From the NCBI GenBank assembly GCA_030141605.1, contig JAQGDQ010000214.1, positions 129,001-193,000 on the forward strand: a DNA stretch of 64,000 nt, in the 5' to 3' direction. The stretch's first letter is position 1; each line of letters opens with the position of its first letter. Shown here in pieces: positions 49,970 to 59,900 of the stretch. A program made the translations under genes and the position numbers. The stretch comes from Tubiluchus corallicola. Lineage: Eukaryota > Priapulida > Priapulimorpha > Priapulimorphida > Tubiluchidae. Under the pieces are notes generated by a model, which did not search any database, was not told the DNA's origin, and saw only the letters and a list, made by a program, of their open reading frames with translations.

Positions 49970-52900
49970 CACTGCTGCTGCTTGCATTAATTACGTCACA
50001 ATTAATATATTATTTACTAGTATTATCTCGTATCATCGAGTTGGTCTCTCTACACAAATGGTCATTTTTGCACAGTTACGCGTGTTTTTTATTTTGTTTT
50101 AGGTCAGTCCACCTTGGATTTGCAGGAATCACACTGCTCTTATTAACGCACATATGTACGACGGTGGGACTTGCCATTAGTTATAATACGCAACCGTAAG
50201 GCTTGTATATTTGCATGAAGCACTTTTTCGCACGTAGAATTTTTCTATAACGTAGGTGTTTGTTCTGCGAAAATAATCAGTTATCAATGATGAACATAAG
50301 TTTAATTAGATTGACAGTTATTAAGTCCATTCAAAAATATCAATGAATAAATCAAAATGAAAATTAATAGAAGTAAACTTACATCTTTGCGGCATATATT
50401 TAATGAAAAATTTCACTAGCTTGCACAAGACACATGTTCACATATACTTCATAATTTTGTCAATGCCCACACTTTAAGATTTCTAGCTAGATGGAGCCAC
50501 CTTGGCTATAAAATTAAAATGTATTAAGTCAGGTTCACATTGGCCTTAATACTAATAAAACAACTTTGCTGAATGCTGTCATGCGACATTTAGATTAAAT
50601 TGCAAGATAAAAGATGTACTTTTCGTTTAGAGTCATGAGACCTCGTGCATAATGCATACCACAATTTTTTTCATGGGTTTACTAGTTCATAGACTTCCTA
50701 GTTAAACAGTTAACATGCAAAATATAAACAGTTTCTATTCTAAGACTTTCTTACTTTTAGATTTACCAATCCTTATATGATCTATTACAAGCCATGGAGC
50801 AGAGTTGGCCCCTACGCAATAGGAATGGCACTTGGTTTCTTCTTGTTCAAGTTTCGACTGAAGGCTAAGCTGCAAAAGGTTTAAATTGTTTTTTTTTCTG
50901 TTTCAAAACAAGCAGCGCATAACTATGAGTATCTTGTATTTCTTCATTGGGGCGGACACGTTCAAAAAAGCTGATTTGTTCCCGAAAAAAATCAATTAAT
51001 TGATTAGTGACTGCCTCACCTATATGTACATAGTTACCTCGCTTTTATGTAGTCGCGGAACATGCAGATGGATCTTTTAAGTGACGCCATTTTTCGTACT
51101 GTTGAGTTCATGATACATTTATTTATTTGTGGGAAATTCTCTAGACACATTGTTCTCTTGGAAGCAGCATTGTCGTTTTTCAGTGTTCAGTTAATTCCAG
51201 TGATACTCAAAGCTCATTCACTGTGTGTTTCGTAGTTTAAGATGAATAAAAAACTTAAAGGGGAAAAGGGAATTTTAAAGTATATTCAAAATTAATATTA
51301 ATTCATCACCTAATAATTAATAATAAGATGACGTTGGTCTTTGAAAAGTGAACTCTGTAATTCTGAAATATCTATTTAAAACTTGGCAAACCCCGTACTC
51401 CCAAAACAGCTAGTGCTTAAAAAAAATACTGATATCTTTTATTGAATTTACATTTTTAAATTTAGCAATTCATCAAACAAAATCTATTAAAGCGTGATTA
51501 TCTTCGTGAATTGTTTGCAGTGGCAAGTTGCTTGCTGTTGGCTAATAGCTGGATTCATGTGCCTGAGTACATTGTTCGCTTCTTATCCATACTTTAAAGA
51601 CGCGCTATACGAGAACCCAGAAGACGTGTGGTCCACCGGAAAATACGTGTTATACGAATCCTGTAGTAGAATAGCCTGGGGGCTTGGTGTAGCTATCATT
51701 ATATTCATTTGCATAACTGGCCATGGAGGTAAATTTATAAAATTATGATGATTATTACTTGTATCGTATAATGCAATGCTATTCTTAATCGTAGTGGTAA
51801 AGAAAAATTCCCAAAACGTTAATGTCATTAGTACAGGTTTATACATTAAATAACCTTCTCATAGTTCCAGTGATTGATGAAGATTGTGAAAATATCAAAA
51901 GTTAAGTGTACCAAACAACGCAATTGTGTGTACTTGACAACGCCTCGCAGCACAACCTATTGTAATACTAACAGTTTTAACAGCTTGCCTAGTTCATATT
52001 TTCTTGTTCCCATGCAAGATCCTGCTAGTAAATCACTCTACAGTAAATCGCAGACTAATGCATAATTAAGTCAAGTTTACGTAAAACAACTGAAGTTACT
52101 GAACTGATGCGGCAGAAGGCGTTGTTTTACACACATGTCACGTGATGGTTGTAGCTAAGATGCGTTGCCTTATTACACTTAACCTTTGACCTGCAGCAAC
52201 TGTGCGTGCGCAAAACGAAACTGTGAAAAGGTTTATTGACAGTGAAACCAGTAAAAAATTAAACTACTTACATTTTTACAGGCATTGTTGACGTAATATT
52301 GTCTTGGAAGGCTCTGATTCCACTAAGTCGTCTGTCTTACTGTGTATACTTGCTACATCCTGTGATTATGTACGCGTATTATATGTCACGTTCACGAGCG
52401 ATATACATGGATCACTCAAGTATGGTAAGAATTAAGAATTTTGGAAATATTGGCAAATTCAATAATCGTTATATAGAAGTTTAAAAAATTATACAAAAAC
52501 CCTTATTAGTTGACTGGACACAGATGTTAAAATTTGAAGATGTTATAAACAATTAGAATGACATAATGACGTATTTATTAGTAAAAGGTATAAATCAATT
52601 TAAATGAAATTATTCATTCATCGCAGCCTATATCAAAATCGTAACTATATATTATGTTTTCCTTGTTTCCTTGCTTTTACTACATCATTTACTTTATTTC
52701 AAAATAAAAAATTTAGTTCATAGTTCATATAAGCTACAGTTCATTTGTCATAGAAGTTTTAGAACATCTAAGTTCTGCGATCATTTGTGCTTAGTCAACC
52801 GATGAAGATTCTGAAAACATTTTGTTTTAATTTATATAAACCGATATAAAGGCCATCCAAGCGTTATTTTTTGTTGTTGTTGAATGTTAATTATAGTATG

Positions 52901-53875
52901 ATACAGAACTTAAAGATGTGATTTCGCAAGCTTTTTTGCAAAACGATGCAGTTGTTTGCGAAATCTTCACAAAAAGGCGCTTTTTGACACCTCACTTTGG
53001 TAACAACAGACCTAACTAGTAGGAATAGGAGTGTGCTTACTGATGGTGAAAAATTTGTACAAAAGTGTTTTGCAACCATTATTATAGGTATTTCTACACT
53101 AATTTGCTGCCTTAATCTCTAGTTTTAAGTTGAAATGTCAAAATGTGCAAGGAGTCAAGAATTGATTGACCTGTTACACTTAAAATATACCGCAAGTAGA
53201 CATAAATGTGTTTTTTATATCTCAATCGTTATAATGTATTTGTTTTTAAAATAAGTTTTTTAAAATTCTTTCTATTGAGACACGACACCATTTCTATTGA
53301 AAAACTAACGTCAATCAAACCCCTTTGCATCAGAGGGTTTACTTAAAATTGGTTTACTTTAAATTGAAGGGGATGGCCATTTAGGGGGATGCTTTTACAG
53401 TGTTACTAAGGTAAACAATTTCCACGCAGCAAATGGTTGCCCATCTTGTTTGTTCAACTTTATTGTCGATTCGTATAATGGTGAAAACCGAGGTTTCCTA
53501 AGGTAGTTTTGATCTTCCGTTTTTATCAATGCCGTTGCTAAGATAAACAAACAGTAGCCATGACAACCAAATTAAAAGAATAATATTTTATAGTTTAATT
53601 CTAAGTTATTTTATTAAACGAAACTAATAGCCAATCATTGTTATTTGTAGGTAATGTACTTCTTTGGCTTCATGGTTATGTCATTCGTGGTTTCAGCAGC
53701 TGTATCATTAGCCCTTGAATCACCAATGATCGCACTGGAGAAGCTCGTGTTCAAAAGAAATAAAGGAAAAGGTCGCGAATTGCAAGGAAAGGAAGATAAC
53801 TGTGCACCTGAACAGACAGTTAATTCGGTGGTTGTTGATGATGGTAAAGAGAAAACAAAAACTGAAAAATTTTAG
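37589..53875 (+). CDS. Gene C: NRF-6-like membrane O-acyltransferase, complete
   Basis: Fifteen exons give an uninterrupted 825-residue protein: 37589-37883, 40503-40681, 42119-42206, 43900-44038, 44513-44895, 45608-45775, 45921-46014, 46395-46493, 47753-47918, 49288-49367, 50103-50195, 50761-50878, 51521-51728, 52282-52424, 53651-53875. Domains: signal peptide 1-22; NRF domain about 30-233 with Cys-bearing motifs (LDAWGKPESGILEG, YDECVSI, GPKSCYSYLG, GVCMPSSC, YSNCQEE); membrane segment about 236-256; Ser/Thr/Glu linker to about 360; acyltransferase-3 domain about 362-795 with LGHTYFF, VDSFFVLSGLL, HRFWRLTP, GWSWYLSCDMQ, PWSRVGPYAIG and PLSRLSYCVYLLHP; charged C-terminal tail. The family (nematode NRF-6 and arthropod/mollusc relatives) is implicated in lipid handling. 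Substrate not known. The first ATG is chosen because it opens the signal peptide. Confidence 0.95.
37884..40502 (+). other. Gene C intron 1
   Basis: 2.6 kb. Holds the family 3 element at 39030-39678. Nothing recognised in the rest. Confidence 0.6.
39030..39678. mobile_element. Repeat family 3 copy, opposite orientation
   Basis: Ends GGTACCCCTTTTCTTGTCCTTTAA and mirrors 9866-10440 (CTCCCGCGATGA, GTATAAAACATGTAAATTTA, TCTTGTCAGTAAT). The left boundary is approximate. Confidence 0.65.
40503..40681 (+). CDS. Gene C exon 2: NRF domain LDAWGKPESGILEG
   Basis: Carries the LDAWGKP motif, SYDECVSI and FGPKSCYSYLG. Ends in phase 0 before the intron that gene B lacks. Confidence 0.93.
41041..41112 (-). 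repeat. tRNA-like segment (SINE or pseudogene), minus strand
   Basis: The reverse complement reads TTATGTCATGATGTTAGAC, then GGTCTCTGGTTTCTAATCC, the order and spacing of A and B boxes with one inserted base. Gene C intron. Confidence 0.35.
41962..42030 (+). repeat. tRNA-like segment (SINE or pseudogene)
   Basis: CAGCTCACGTGGCA resembles an A box and GGTTCAAGTCC at 42011-42021 is a good B box. Arm pairing is poor. Lies just upstream of gene C exon 3. Confidence 0.4.
42119..42206 (+). CDS. Gene C exon 3: IHYGVCMPSSCNGAQ
   Basis: NRF-domain GVC.P..C motif. Ends in phase 1 at GTATGT. Confidence 0.92.
42265..42860 (-). pseudogene. Second LINE fragment, C-terminal tail
   Basis: The minus strand reads GRKALTKFRTSAHRLAVGTS then RVCSVCNVVEEECHFLLYCS, the C..C...H..L..C zinc-knuckle tail of LINE ORF2. 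After a stop/frameshift the match continues with AVAKLSELACILLHEMF. A TATCTATCTATTATTTATT tail follows near 42300, as in CR1/L2-like elements. 5'-truncated and broken, in gene C intron 3. Confidence 0.72.
42861..43899 (+). other. Gene C intron 3, remainder
   Basis: About 1 kb with no recognisable gene or repeat. Confidence 0.4.
43900..44038 (+). CDS. Gene C exon 4: last NRF exon, NAFYYSNCQEER
   Basis: 139 bp, phases 1 in and 2 out. This is the exon with no located partner in gene B. Confidence 0.88.
44513..44895 (+). CDS. Gene C exon 5: membrane segment and linker
   Basis: VWASFFALLMLIATVCDVYI helix, then about 105 residues rich in Thr, Ser, Asn and Glu. Splices in phase 1 at GTACTG. If the intron is retained the frame runs 33 more codons to a stop at 44993. 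Confidence 0.87.
45608..45775 (+). CDS. Gene C exon 6: GIRFFSMAWVLLGHTYFF
   Basis: 168 bp. Starts GILLKIILCFSVYTNG, as in A and B. Confidence 0.94.
45921..46014 (+). CDS. Gene C exon 7: ILNGSFSVDSFFVLS
   Basis: 94 bp. The VDSFFVL motif continues into exon 8 through a split Ser codon. Confidence 0.93.
46106..46225. repeat. GGT/GGTGAT-rich tract
   Basis: Imperfect GGTGGT run in a gene C intron. The minus-strand His-rich open frame is an artefact. Confidence 0.9.
46395..46493 (+). CDS. Gene C exon 8: GLLVTYMFLKEK...YFYFHRFW
   Basis: Follows an ACCTAAG acceptor. 99 bp as in gene A. Confidence 0.92.
46900..47435. repeat. Polypyrimidine tract, about 0.5 kb
   Basis: Plus strand is almost all T and C (TTCTCC, CTCTTTTC blocks) without a fixed unit, in gene C intron 8. 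Phe/Ser/Leu-rich frames here are compositional. Confidence 0.9.
47753..47918 (+). CDS. Gene C exon 9: LTPVYILSMLFFT...WWKNLLYINN
   Basis: Helix plus loop with Cys before the WWKNLLYINN motif. Ends in phase 0. Confidence 0.93.
47938..48070. repeat. (CT)n-rich microsatellite
   Basis: CTCTCT and CTCACTCA runs directly after the donor of gene C exon 9. Confidence 0.92.
48071..49287 (+). other. Gene C intron 9, remainder
   Basis: AT-rich, no gene or repeat recognised. Confidence 0.45.
49288..49367 (+). CDS. Gene C exon 10: CFGWSWYLSCDMQMFWISP
   Basis: 80 bp, equal to A and B. Confidence 0.94.
49672..49967. repeat. (CT)n microsatellite
   Basis: Nearly 300 bp of CT with TCACTCA and CCCTCC interruptions, in gene C intron 10. 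It ends in an uninterrupted CT run of about 70 bp. Confidence 0.96.
50103..50195 (+). CDS. Gene C exon 11: HLGFAGITLLLLTHICTTVG helix
   Basis: 93 bp, equal to A and B. Phase 2 out. Confidence 0.93.
50761..50878 (+). CDS. Gene C exon 12: KPWSRVGPYAIGMALGFFLF
   Basis: 118 bp, equal to gene B. Unusual GTTTAA donor, supported by the conserved KWQ-type junction (QK|WQVAC). Confidence 0.92.
51521..51728 (+). CDS. Gene C exon 13: WQVACCWLIAGFMCLSTLFA...ICITGHGG
   Basis: 208 bp, three codons longer than in A and B. Two helices with CSRIAWGLGVAIIIF. Confidence 0.93.
52282..52424 (+). CDS. Gene C exon 14: LSWKALIPLSRLSYCVYLLHP
   Basis: 143 bp, equal to A and B. Confidence 0.94.
53651..53875 (+). CDS. 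Gene C last exon and stop
   Basis: VMYFFGFMVMSFVV, SLALESPMIALEKLVF, then a longer Lys/Glu-rich tail than A or B. TAG stop. Confidence 0.94.
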   Translation, partial: VMYFFGFMVMSFVVSAAVSLALESPMIALEKLVFKRNKGKGRELQGKEDNCAPEQTVNSVVVDDGKEKTKTEKF

Positions 53876-54392
53876 TAACAAGTAAAAGTTTGACGTTGCA
53901 TTCCCCGCACACAGGTCTCGTTTTTTACGTTTGTTAAGTAATAAGTAAGTTGATTTCAGATACAGCTGCCATGGAGTTCACTTTTTGAAAATCTGGACTG
54001 CTAAAGTTCATGCAAACCAGCGAATGAACTGGAAATACATTGTAATTAGAGTATTTCTCTTCTTCGATCTCCATCAAAGTCTTCACGCACATACTTTACA
54101 ACTTTAAGGACTTTAAAAATCATCCAAACGAAGTACGATTTCAATGTGATAATTGTTTCTAAAATATGTAGGCGACGTTCTTCTCTTCATTTACCATACA
54201 TGTCCTAGCTGAATATTGGTTGATATCAGATGCTTGTAATTGTAAGTGTAAAAACGCTCAAAGCAAATGTAGGGCACCAAAACAGCTACAGCGACAGAAA
54301 CTGCAGAAGCAGCGACGTCAGAGTAGATACAACAACTGGAACAATTAACATGACAGCAGTGAAGAAATTTCTTCAAAAAGATTCATGAATCT

Positions 54393-54398
54393 AATAAA
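54393..54398 (+). terminator. Candidate poly(A) signal of gene C
   Basis: AATAAA about 520 bp after the gene C stop. A second copy is at 54621-54626. Confidence 0.4.
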
Positions 54399-54679
54399 GG
54401 GTACAACAAAGCAGCGGTAGTGGTATCTAAATTACGCAGTGGTATGCAATGGTAAATTATTCATCCAGAAACCTATTATTTTGGCATGAAAGCACTATTT
54501 CGCCTTACATATACTACATGCCATTCTATTGTTTTAAATTAAAGGCAAAATAGTTTTAATGTTGTGGAAACGTGTTGCGTATTTATATTGCCTCTAGATA
54601 AGATAAGATTAATTTTAGGCAATAAACGCTTATGAAGGAGGATTTAAGCGTTTATGTATCGTATACTTGTTCAAGACGT

Positions 54680-54763
54680 GCGCGAGTGAGCGAGCGAGAG
54701 AGAGAAAGAGAGCATGTGTGTGTGTGTGTGTGCGCGCGCGTGCGTGCGTGCGTGCGTGCGTGC

Positions 54764-54820
<57 letters not shown>
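54680..54820. repeat. Compound microsatellite (GA)n-(GT)n-(GC/GT)n-(GA)n
   Basis: GTGTGTGT, GCGCGC, TGCGTGCG and a long GA run in sequence. The alternating purine-pyrimidine part could adopt Z-DNA. Confidence 0.95.
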
Positions 54821-54821
<1 letters not shown>

Positions 54822-56816
54822 GGTGATTAACAAATTATTACAAGAAATATATTTTAAACGCCATTTTTTAAACTAAAAAGAACGGATTAAGATACCTGCG
54901 ACGCAGTTCACTTTTTGAAAAGTTGGACTACGAAATAAAATGTATGTAATTACAGTATTTATTTTCCTTAATCTTCATCAGAATCTTCACTCAAGTACTT
55001 TACAAATTTAAGGTAATTTAAAATTATGCAAAGAAATAAGGAAAATCCGGTTCTTCTTAGTTCTTTGTTTGGTTTTAGCCACGTTAGTGTTTGTTCAATC
55101 TACACATGTTGTAAAGATCACCGGTTCAGGTTACTCCATGTCAGGTCTTCGCTTTCTTGAATTTACATTGGTTGAAACAAACATTGTTGATGATGACCGG
55201 GATTAATTTAAGTGAAGTCAGTCAAACGGCCTCACCTTATACGCGTGTCTAAGTTACAAGAATATTCTAGAGGCAATTATGGATTATAAATACCCCCTAA
55301 GCCATTTTGCAACTGATTTTTAGTTTTCCTGTACCAATTTTCTCTGACACTGTTAACAGAAAATTCCTACTTATTACTGGTGATTTAATTAGCTTCTTGC
55401 AGCTATTTCGTCAGATAAAATTCTTGCAGTTATCTTTAAACATTTGAAATTATTGCACTTGATAATGTCTACTTATGAAATAAGATATCTATCAGGTATT
55501 GTAAAGAAATTCTTACCAGAAGGTCATACAAATAATGCTTGACAACAAAGTTAAAATAACCACATGTGTGTAATGACAATACGTATGGTAAATGCGTTAA
55601 CGTCCAAAAACGTTTTTGTATCTCCATAATTTTCATATATGGTTTGCAGTGCTGTCTCAAGGCCAGAACTATTAATTCACTAGATTTCCATTTCCATACT
55701 CACAGCGTATCACTTTAACTTCAGAAAATTCGTCAGTGAAACAAAGACTGGCATATCAATGGAACTTTGACTGTCGCGCCAGTAACACACAACAAATAGC
55801 AGTGATGTGAAAATCTTGTACATTACAAGTAATTGCGAGAAAAATCGAACAAACAATTGCAGTTGTTGCTTTCTGAATAGTGGACAAGGAAGAGAAAGAG
55901 CAAAAGGAGATAACCTGATAATTGTAGGGCTGCTATCTGTCGTTAAAGATTTCATCCTGCTATTAGCGTGTATTAATGCCATTAAAAGTAGAGATAGAGA
56001 CATTCCGTAGTGTAATTATGTTGAAATTTAATGTATAACCTGCAATTTTAATTAATCTTATAATACTTGTGTTGAAACGTATGTAATAATACGTACTAAT
56101 TATTTAATATATAGCAATGTTTGAACAAAAATCTCCAGACTGATAAGATTCACACTATACCACATACATTCTAATCAAGATTTTTCATGAAGAAAACTAA
56201 TGTAATGAATACTAGTCTCACATAGTTATCTCCTAAATACATGATCTCCTATCAAAAGTGCTGAAATTGAGATGCTGCCATATAGGTTTATATAATCAAA
56301 ACAAAGTTAGTATGTCTGACTGCAAACAGCAACAATAAATCTATGATTTTAGACAAATATTGAATGGCGAGTAGTCCAAACAACCAAAACAATCTATAGT
56401 CATCATTCATCTATAGTCAGCTAGTACAGCGTGTGGGATTTTTAATACACAAAATTTGGTGTGTCCTTATAGATGTTGCACAGTTACAATTAACGTGGCA
56501 ATAAGTTGTGACAGGCATAGAGGACGCAGCGGTAATGAAAACAATAAACGACAAAGCATCATTGATGCTCATAGAGCAACTATACTCAAATTTCTAGACC
56601 TACAAAGAAATATCTCTCAGAATGAAGAATTTTAGAAGTCTTCTAATTGGAGTATTGCGCATCAATGTAACCATTAAGGTTACCACTATAGATATATATA
56701 AAAGTTAGAAGAATATTTTTTGGAAGAAGGAATTTATGACGACAAAAGCAGTCTACATGCTGCTTCATGCTGCTAATCCAGTGAAATTCCTTCGAATTAA
56801 CTCTTGCATGCTTCTG

Positions 56817-56938
56817 TTACTTCACACTGGAAATCCGGTATAACTCCTTTGGGTTAACTTTTCCTGCGTGATCTTTAGGAAGACTACCAACAAACTTTAC
56901 GCCTCCAGTTAAATTGTATTGCGCTAGAGGTGAATTAT
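56817..56938 (-). CDS. Gene D last exon: PKDHAGKVNPKEL and stop
   Basis: GGVKFVGSLPKDHAGKVNPK carries the Lys used in adenylation, followed by ELYRISSVK and TAA. Confidence 0.92.
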
Positions 56939-59900
56939 CTACAAAAAATAACAAAACAGTTTAATATGTCACGCAAAAGAAAGAAAGAGGCAGTTTAAGG
57001 ATGTTAACATTAATGTTTACAGTCTTGCAACAAATGAACTTGTACATTTGTTCCTGCACGGGAACCATACCCTAGATTATTCTGTCAACACTCAAATTTT
57101 TGTTTTAGTGCAGTCTTTCATTTCAAACACTAAGCGCTTTAAATAGTATTAACTAAGTTACTCTTGTTACATAGTAATGTTCATATTTATTGCAAAATTT
57201 TGTACATTGTGGCCACCATTGTTCTGCATTTGTCTAGCGTTGCGTTTCCACAAGGGGAGCACATATATCAGTTGTAAAACTGTCTGTTTCAAATCTAGTC
57301 ATATGTTACATCTTCAATAAATTATGTTTAACCCAAAAGAAAGAGACACTAAAATAGTCAAAACAACTGGTATTTTTAGAAAACTAGATGTGATGTTAGA
57401 TGACCGATAACGAAAAAGCACTTACCATCTACAAACAGAATGATGTCATCTGCTGTGACTGTCTCATCTTGTGGAACAACAATCGCCCGCAAAAGCTGCA
57501 GACCCTCGTGGTTTGGATCATGGACTCCAATAACAGCAGCTTCCTTAACCAGTGGACATGTCAACAAAATGTCAACAACTTCTGACGGAGAAACCTGCAA
57601 AATAACATTAGGCGACATAGATATAGCTCATAGGTAAAAACATAATTATTATGCAATGCAGATTACAACTGTTGTTATTGTAGAAAGATTCTCGAAAAAT
57701 ACAGGAAATTTAGTAAGTATTGGAAAAAATTACACCCAGATACACTGCGCAGCAACCAGGAAGAAGCTATTTTGCTACCTTCTTTTTGAGGCATTCGTTG
57801 TAATTAGATTTTTTTTACTAAACTTCATGCTTAAAGGAAGAGCGGACGATTGTTTAGACTCAATTTCATTTTAATTTACTGTCCATAATATACATTTTCC
57901 TGCCTATAAAAGTTAACAATTGTTCCTTATATTTGAATAATTAGCTTAGCCATTTAGTTAACGGCAATCGAATACAGCTATTGCTTACGTCAGAAACTAA
58001 CCACAGTTTGTGCATTGGCAGGCGTCTTCCCTTGCGCGTCAAGCACATTTGCATAAGTGTTACAGTACGGCTTAAACGCATGATGTCACGAAAAATGGGC
58101 TTTACATCATATGACGTCATGAAATTAACACAGCAGTTCATGACCATGCTTATCACGGTACCGCTTTCTATTTGTCGGCCACGCGCATGCGACAAAAAGG
58201 CGCCGCTGCCAATCTTAGTAGGTTCACTGAGCCGCGCGTAGCATTGAAAGTTTAACGGAATTTGAGTATCCGAGGTAATTATTATAAGCTTTGATTTAAA
58301 ATAAGTTATTATAGCTTTCAATATTTTGGTGTATTCTTTATTCTGAACTAAAGTTTACACAGTCATCCGGTTTTCTTTTAACGAAATTTGAGTATCCGAG
58401 GTAATTATTATTTAATCTAAGCTGTGATTTAAAATAAGCTATTGTAGTTTTCAATATTTTAGAGTATTCTTTATTCTGAACTCGTGTTTACACAATCATC
58501 CGGTTTTCCTTTAAGCAGAGCATATCGTTAATTTCACTTACAATCAAGTCATAAAATCAAACGTCAAACGTCAAAATTTAGGCATTATTCGCTCTTTATT
58601 AGTTTTTGAACTACTGTATATTGATTACACTCACATGTACTTTCATTTTTTCTATGCTGACGTAGATAGTTTCTTTTAATTTGTCGACCACGTAAATGTA
58701 ATCATCTGAATCATAGTGAGCAGTGTCACCAGTATGTAGCCAACCATCATCATCTATGACTTCTCTGGTAGCTTCCAGATTGTTGATATATGCTTTCATG
58801 ATGTATGGACATCTGAGACACAGTTCCCCTGTTCTTTCGGGCTTACAGATTTCACCAGTGACTGTATCAACAATCTAAATCACAAAGTCGATCAAATTAA
58901 CAACAATTATGACTGTCATCATATAGTTTTTAATGGATAACGATCTTAATAAGAAAAGAAACTTTTGCACAACAAAAGCCTATGAATCAATGGCTTGTTG
59001 TAATGGAAAATGTCGTTGAAAATGTCCTTGTATTCGTTTCTGGTTTCAGCTTTTGCTGTTGATGTTAAGACTTAACAAATGACATTATTTTACGTTTACA
59101 AGACAGTTTAGGTGGTTAGTTTGAGTTTGCAAACTGTTTATTTACGAGCAACACCTGAATAACGGCCATCTTTTAGACACCATGGGTTCTAGCACGTACA
59201 TGCATGTACAGTTGAATTTTGTAGGTCCCAATTTTCCTAATTTCATGAAGTAAGAAAATTTACTGCTACGTATGCTTTATGATTTACATTTTATAATTTT
59301 TTGTTATATCCATCTCTAATACTTGAATACATTTGACATTCATAACTATGCATATAAATATAAATCATAATGGTGAATCCGTTAATCTCTTATACTTCTC
59401 TCCGTCTCTTACCTTTGCTTCCACAAATGGTCCTGGCAACCCAGTAGAATGGAATTTGCTGATAGGGAACGATTCTTCTGTTGGCTGAACCAGAAAAGCT
59501 GCACCGCCTTCGGTAATCTTATACACTTAAAAAACAAACGAACACTTTAGTTTTCGAAATCTAATCTTTCATATTTGCTAACTGAAGATGCATCACATTA
59601 AACAGTAAAAAGAACAAGCTCTAGGTTGGCTGAGTGATCTTGATGAAATGTTTACTACTATTTATTTTATGCCTGTCTATATAGTTTATGAATTTTACAA
59701 ATAAACTAGTTTGAGATTTGATAGCTATGAAATATAACAGTGGCAAACCACACAAATGTGTTAACTTATATTATTGAAAAAAACGACGTTTCGCTTAAAC
59801 ATGTTCTCCTGATGAAATTTTAAACATTATGGCTGTTATTATATTGATAAGTTAGACCAAGTTTACCAGATACCAGTCAGACAATCAGTTTACTCAAGTA

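Larger units (their letters stand above)
53876..56816. other. Convergent spacer between genes C and D
   Basis: Contains candidate AATAAA signals for gene C (54393 and 54621) and a GT/GC/GA microsatellite. A sequence at 54894-55015 (CTTTTTGAAAA..TGGACT, TCTTCATCA) repeats 53980-54110 loosely, so part may be duplicated. No gene recognised. Confidence 0.55.

Noticed and set aside
57981-58321. Overlapping frames on both strands near 58.0-58.3 kb
   Set aside because: They lie inside the family 2 MITE; similar frames appear in its other copies (for example 35452-35661), so they belong to the repeat and not to a gene.
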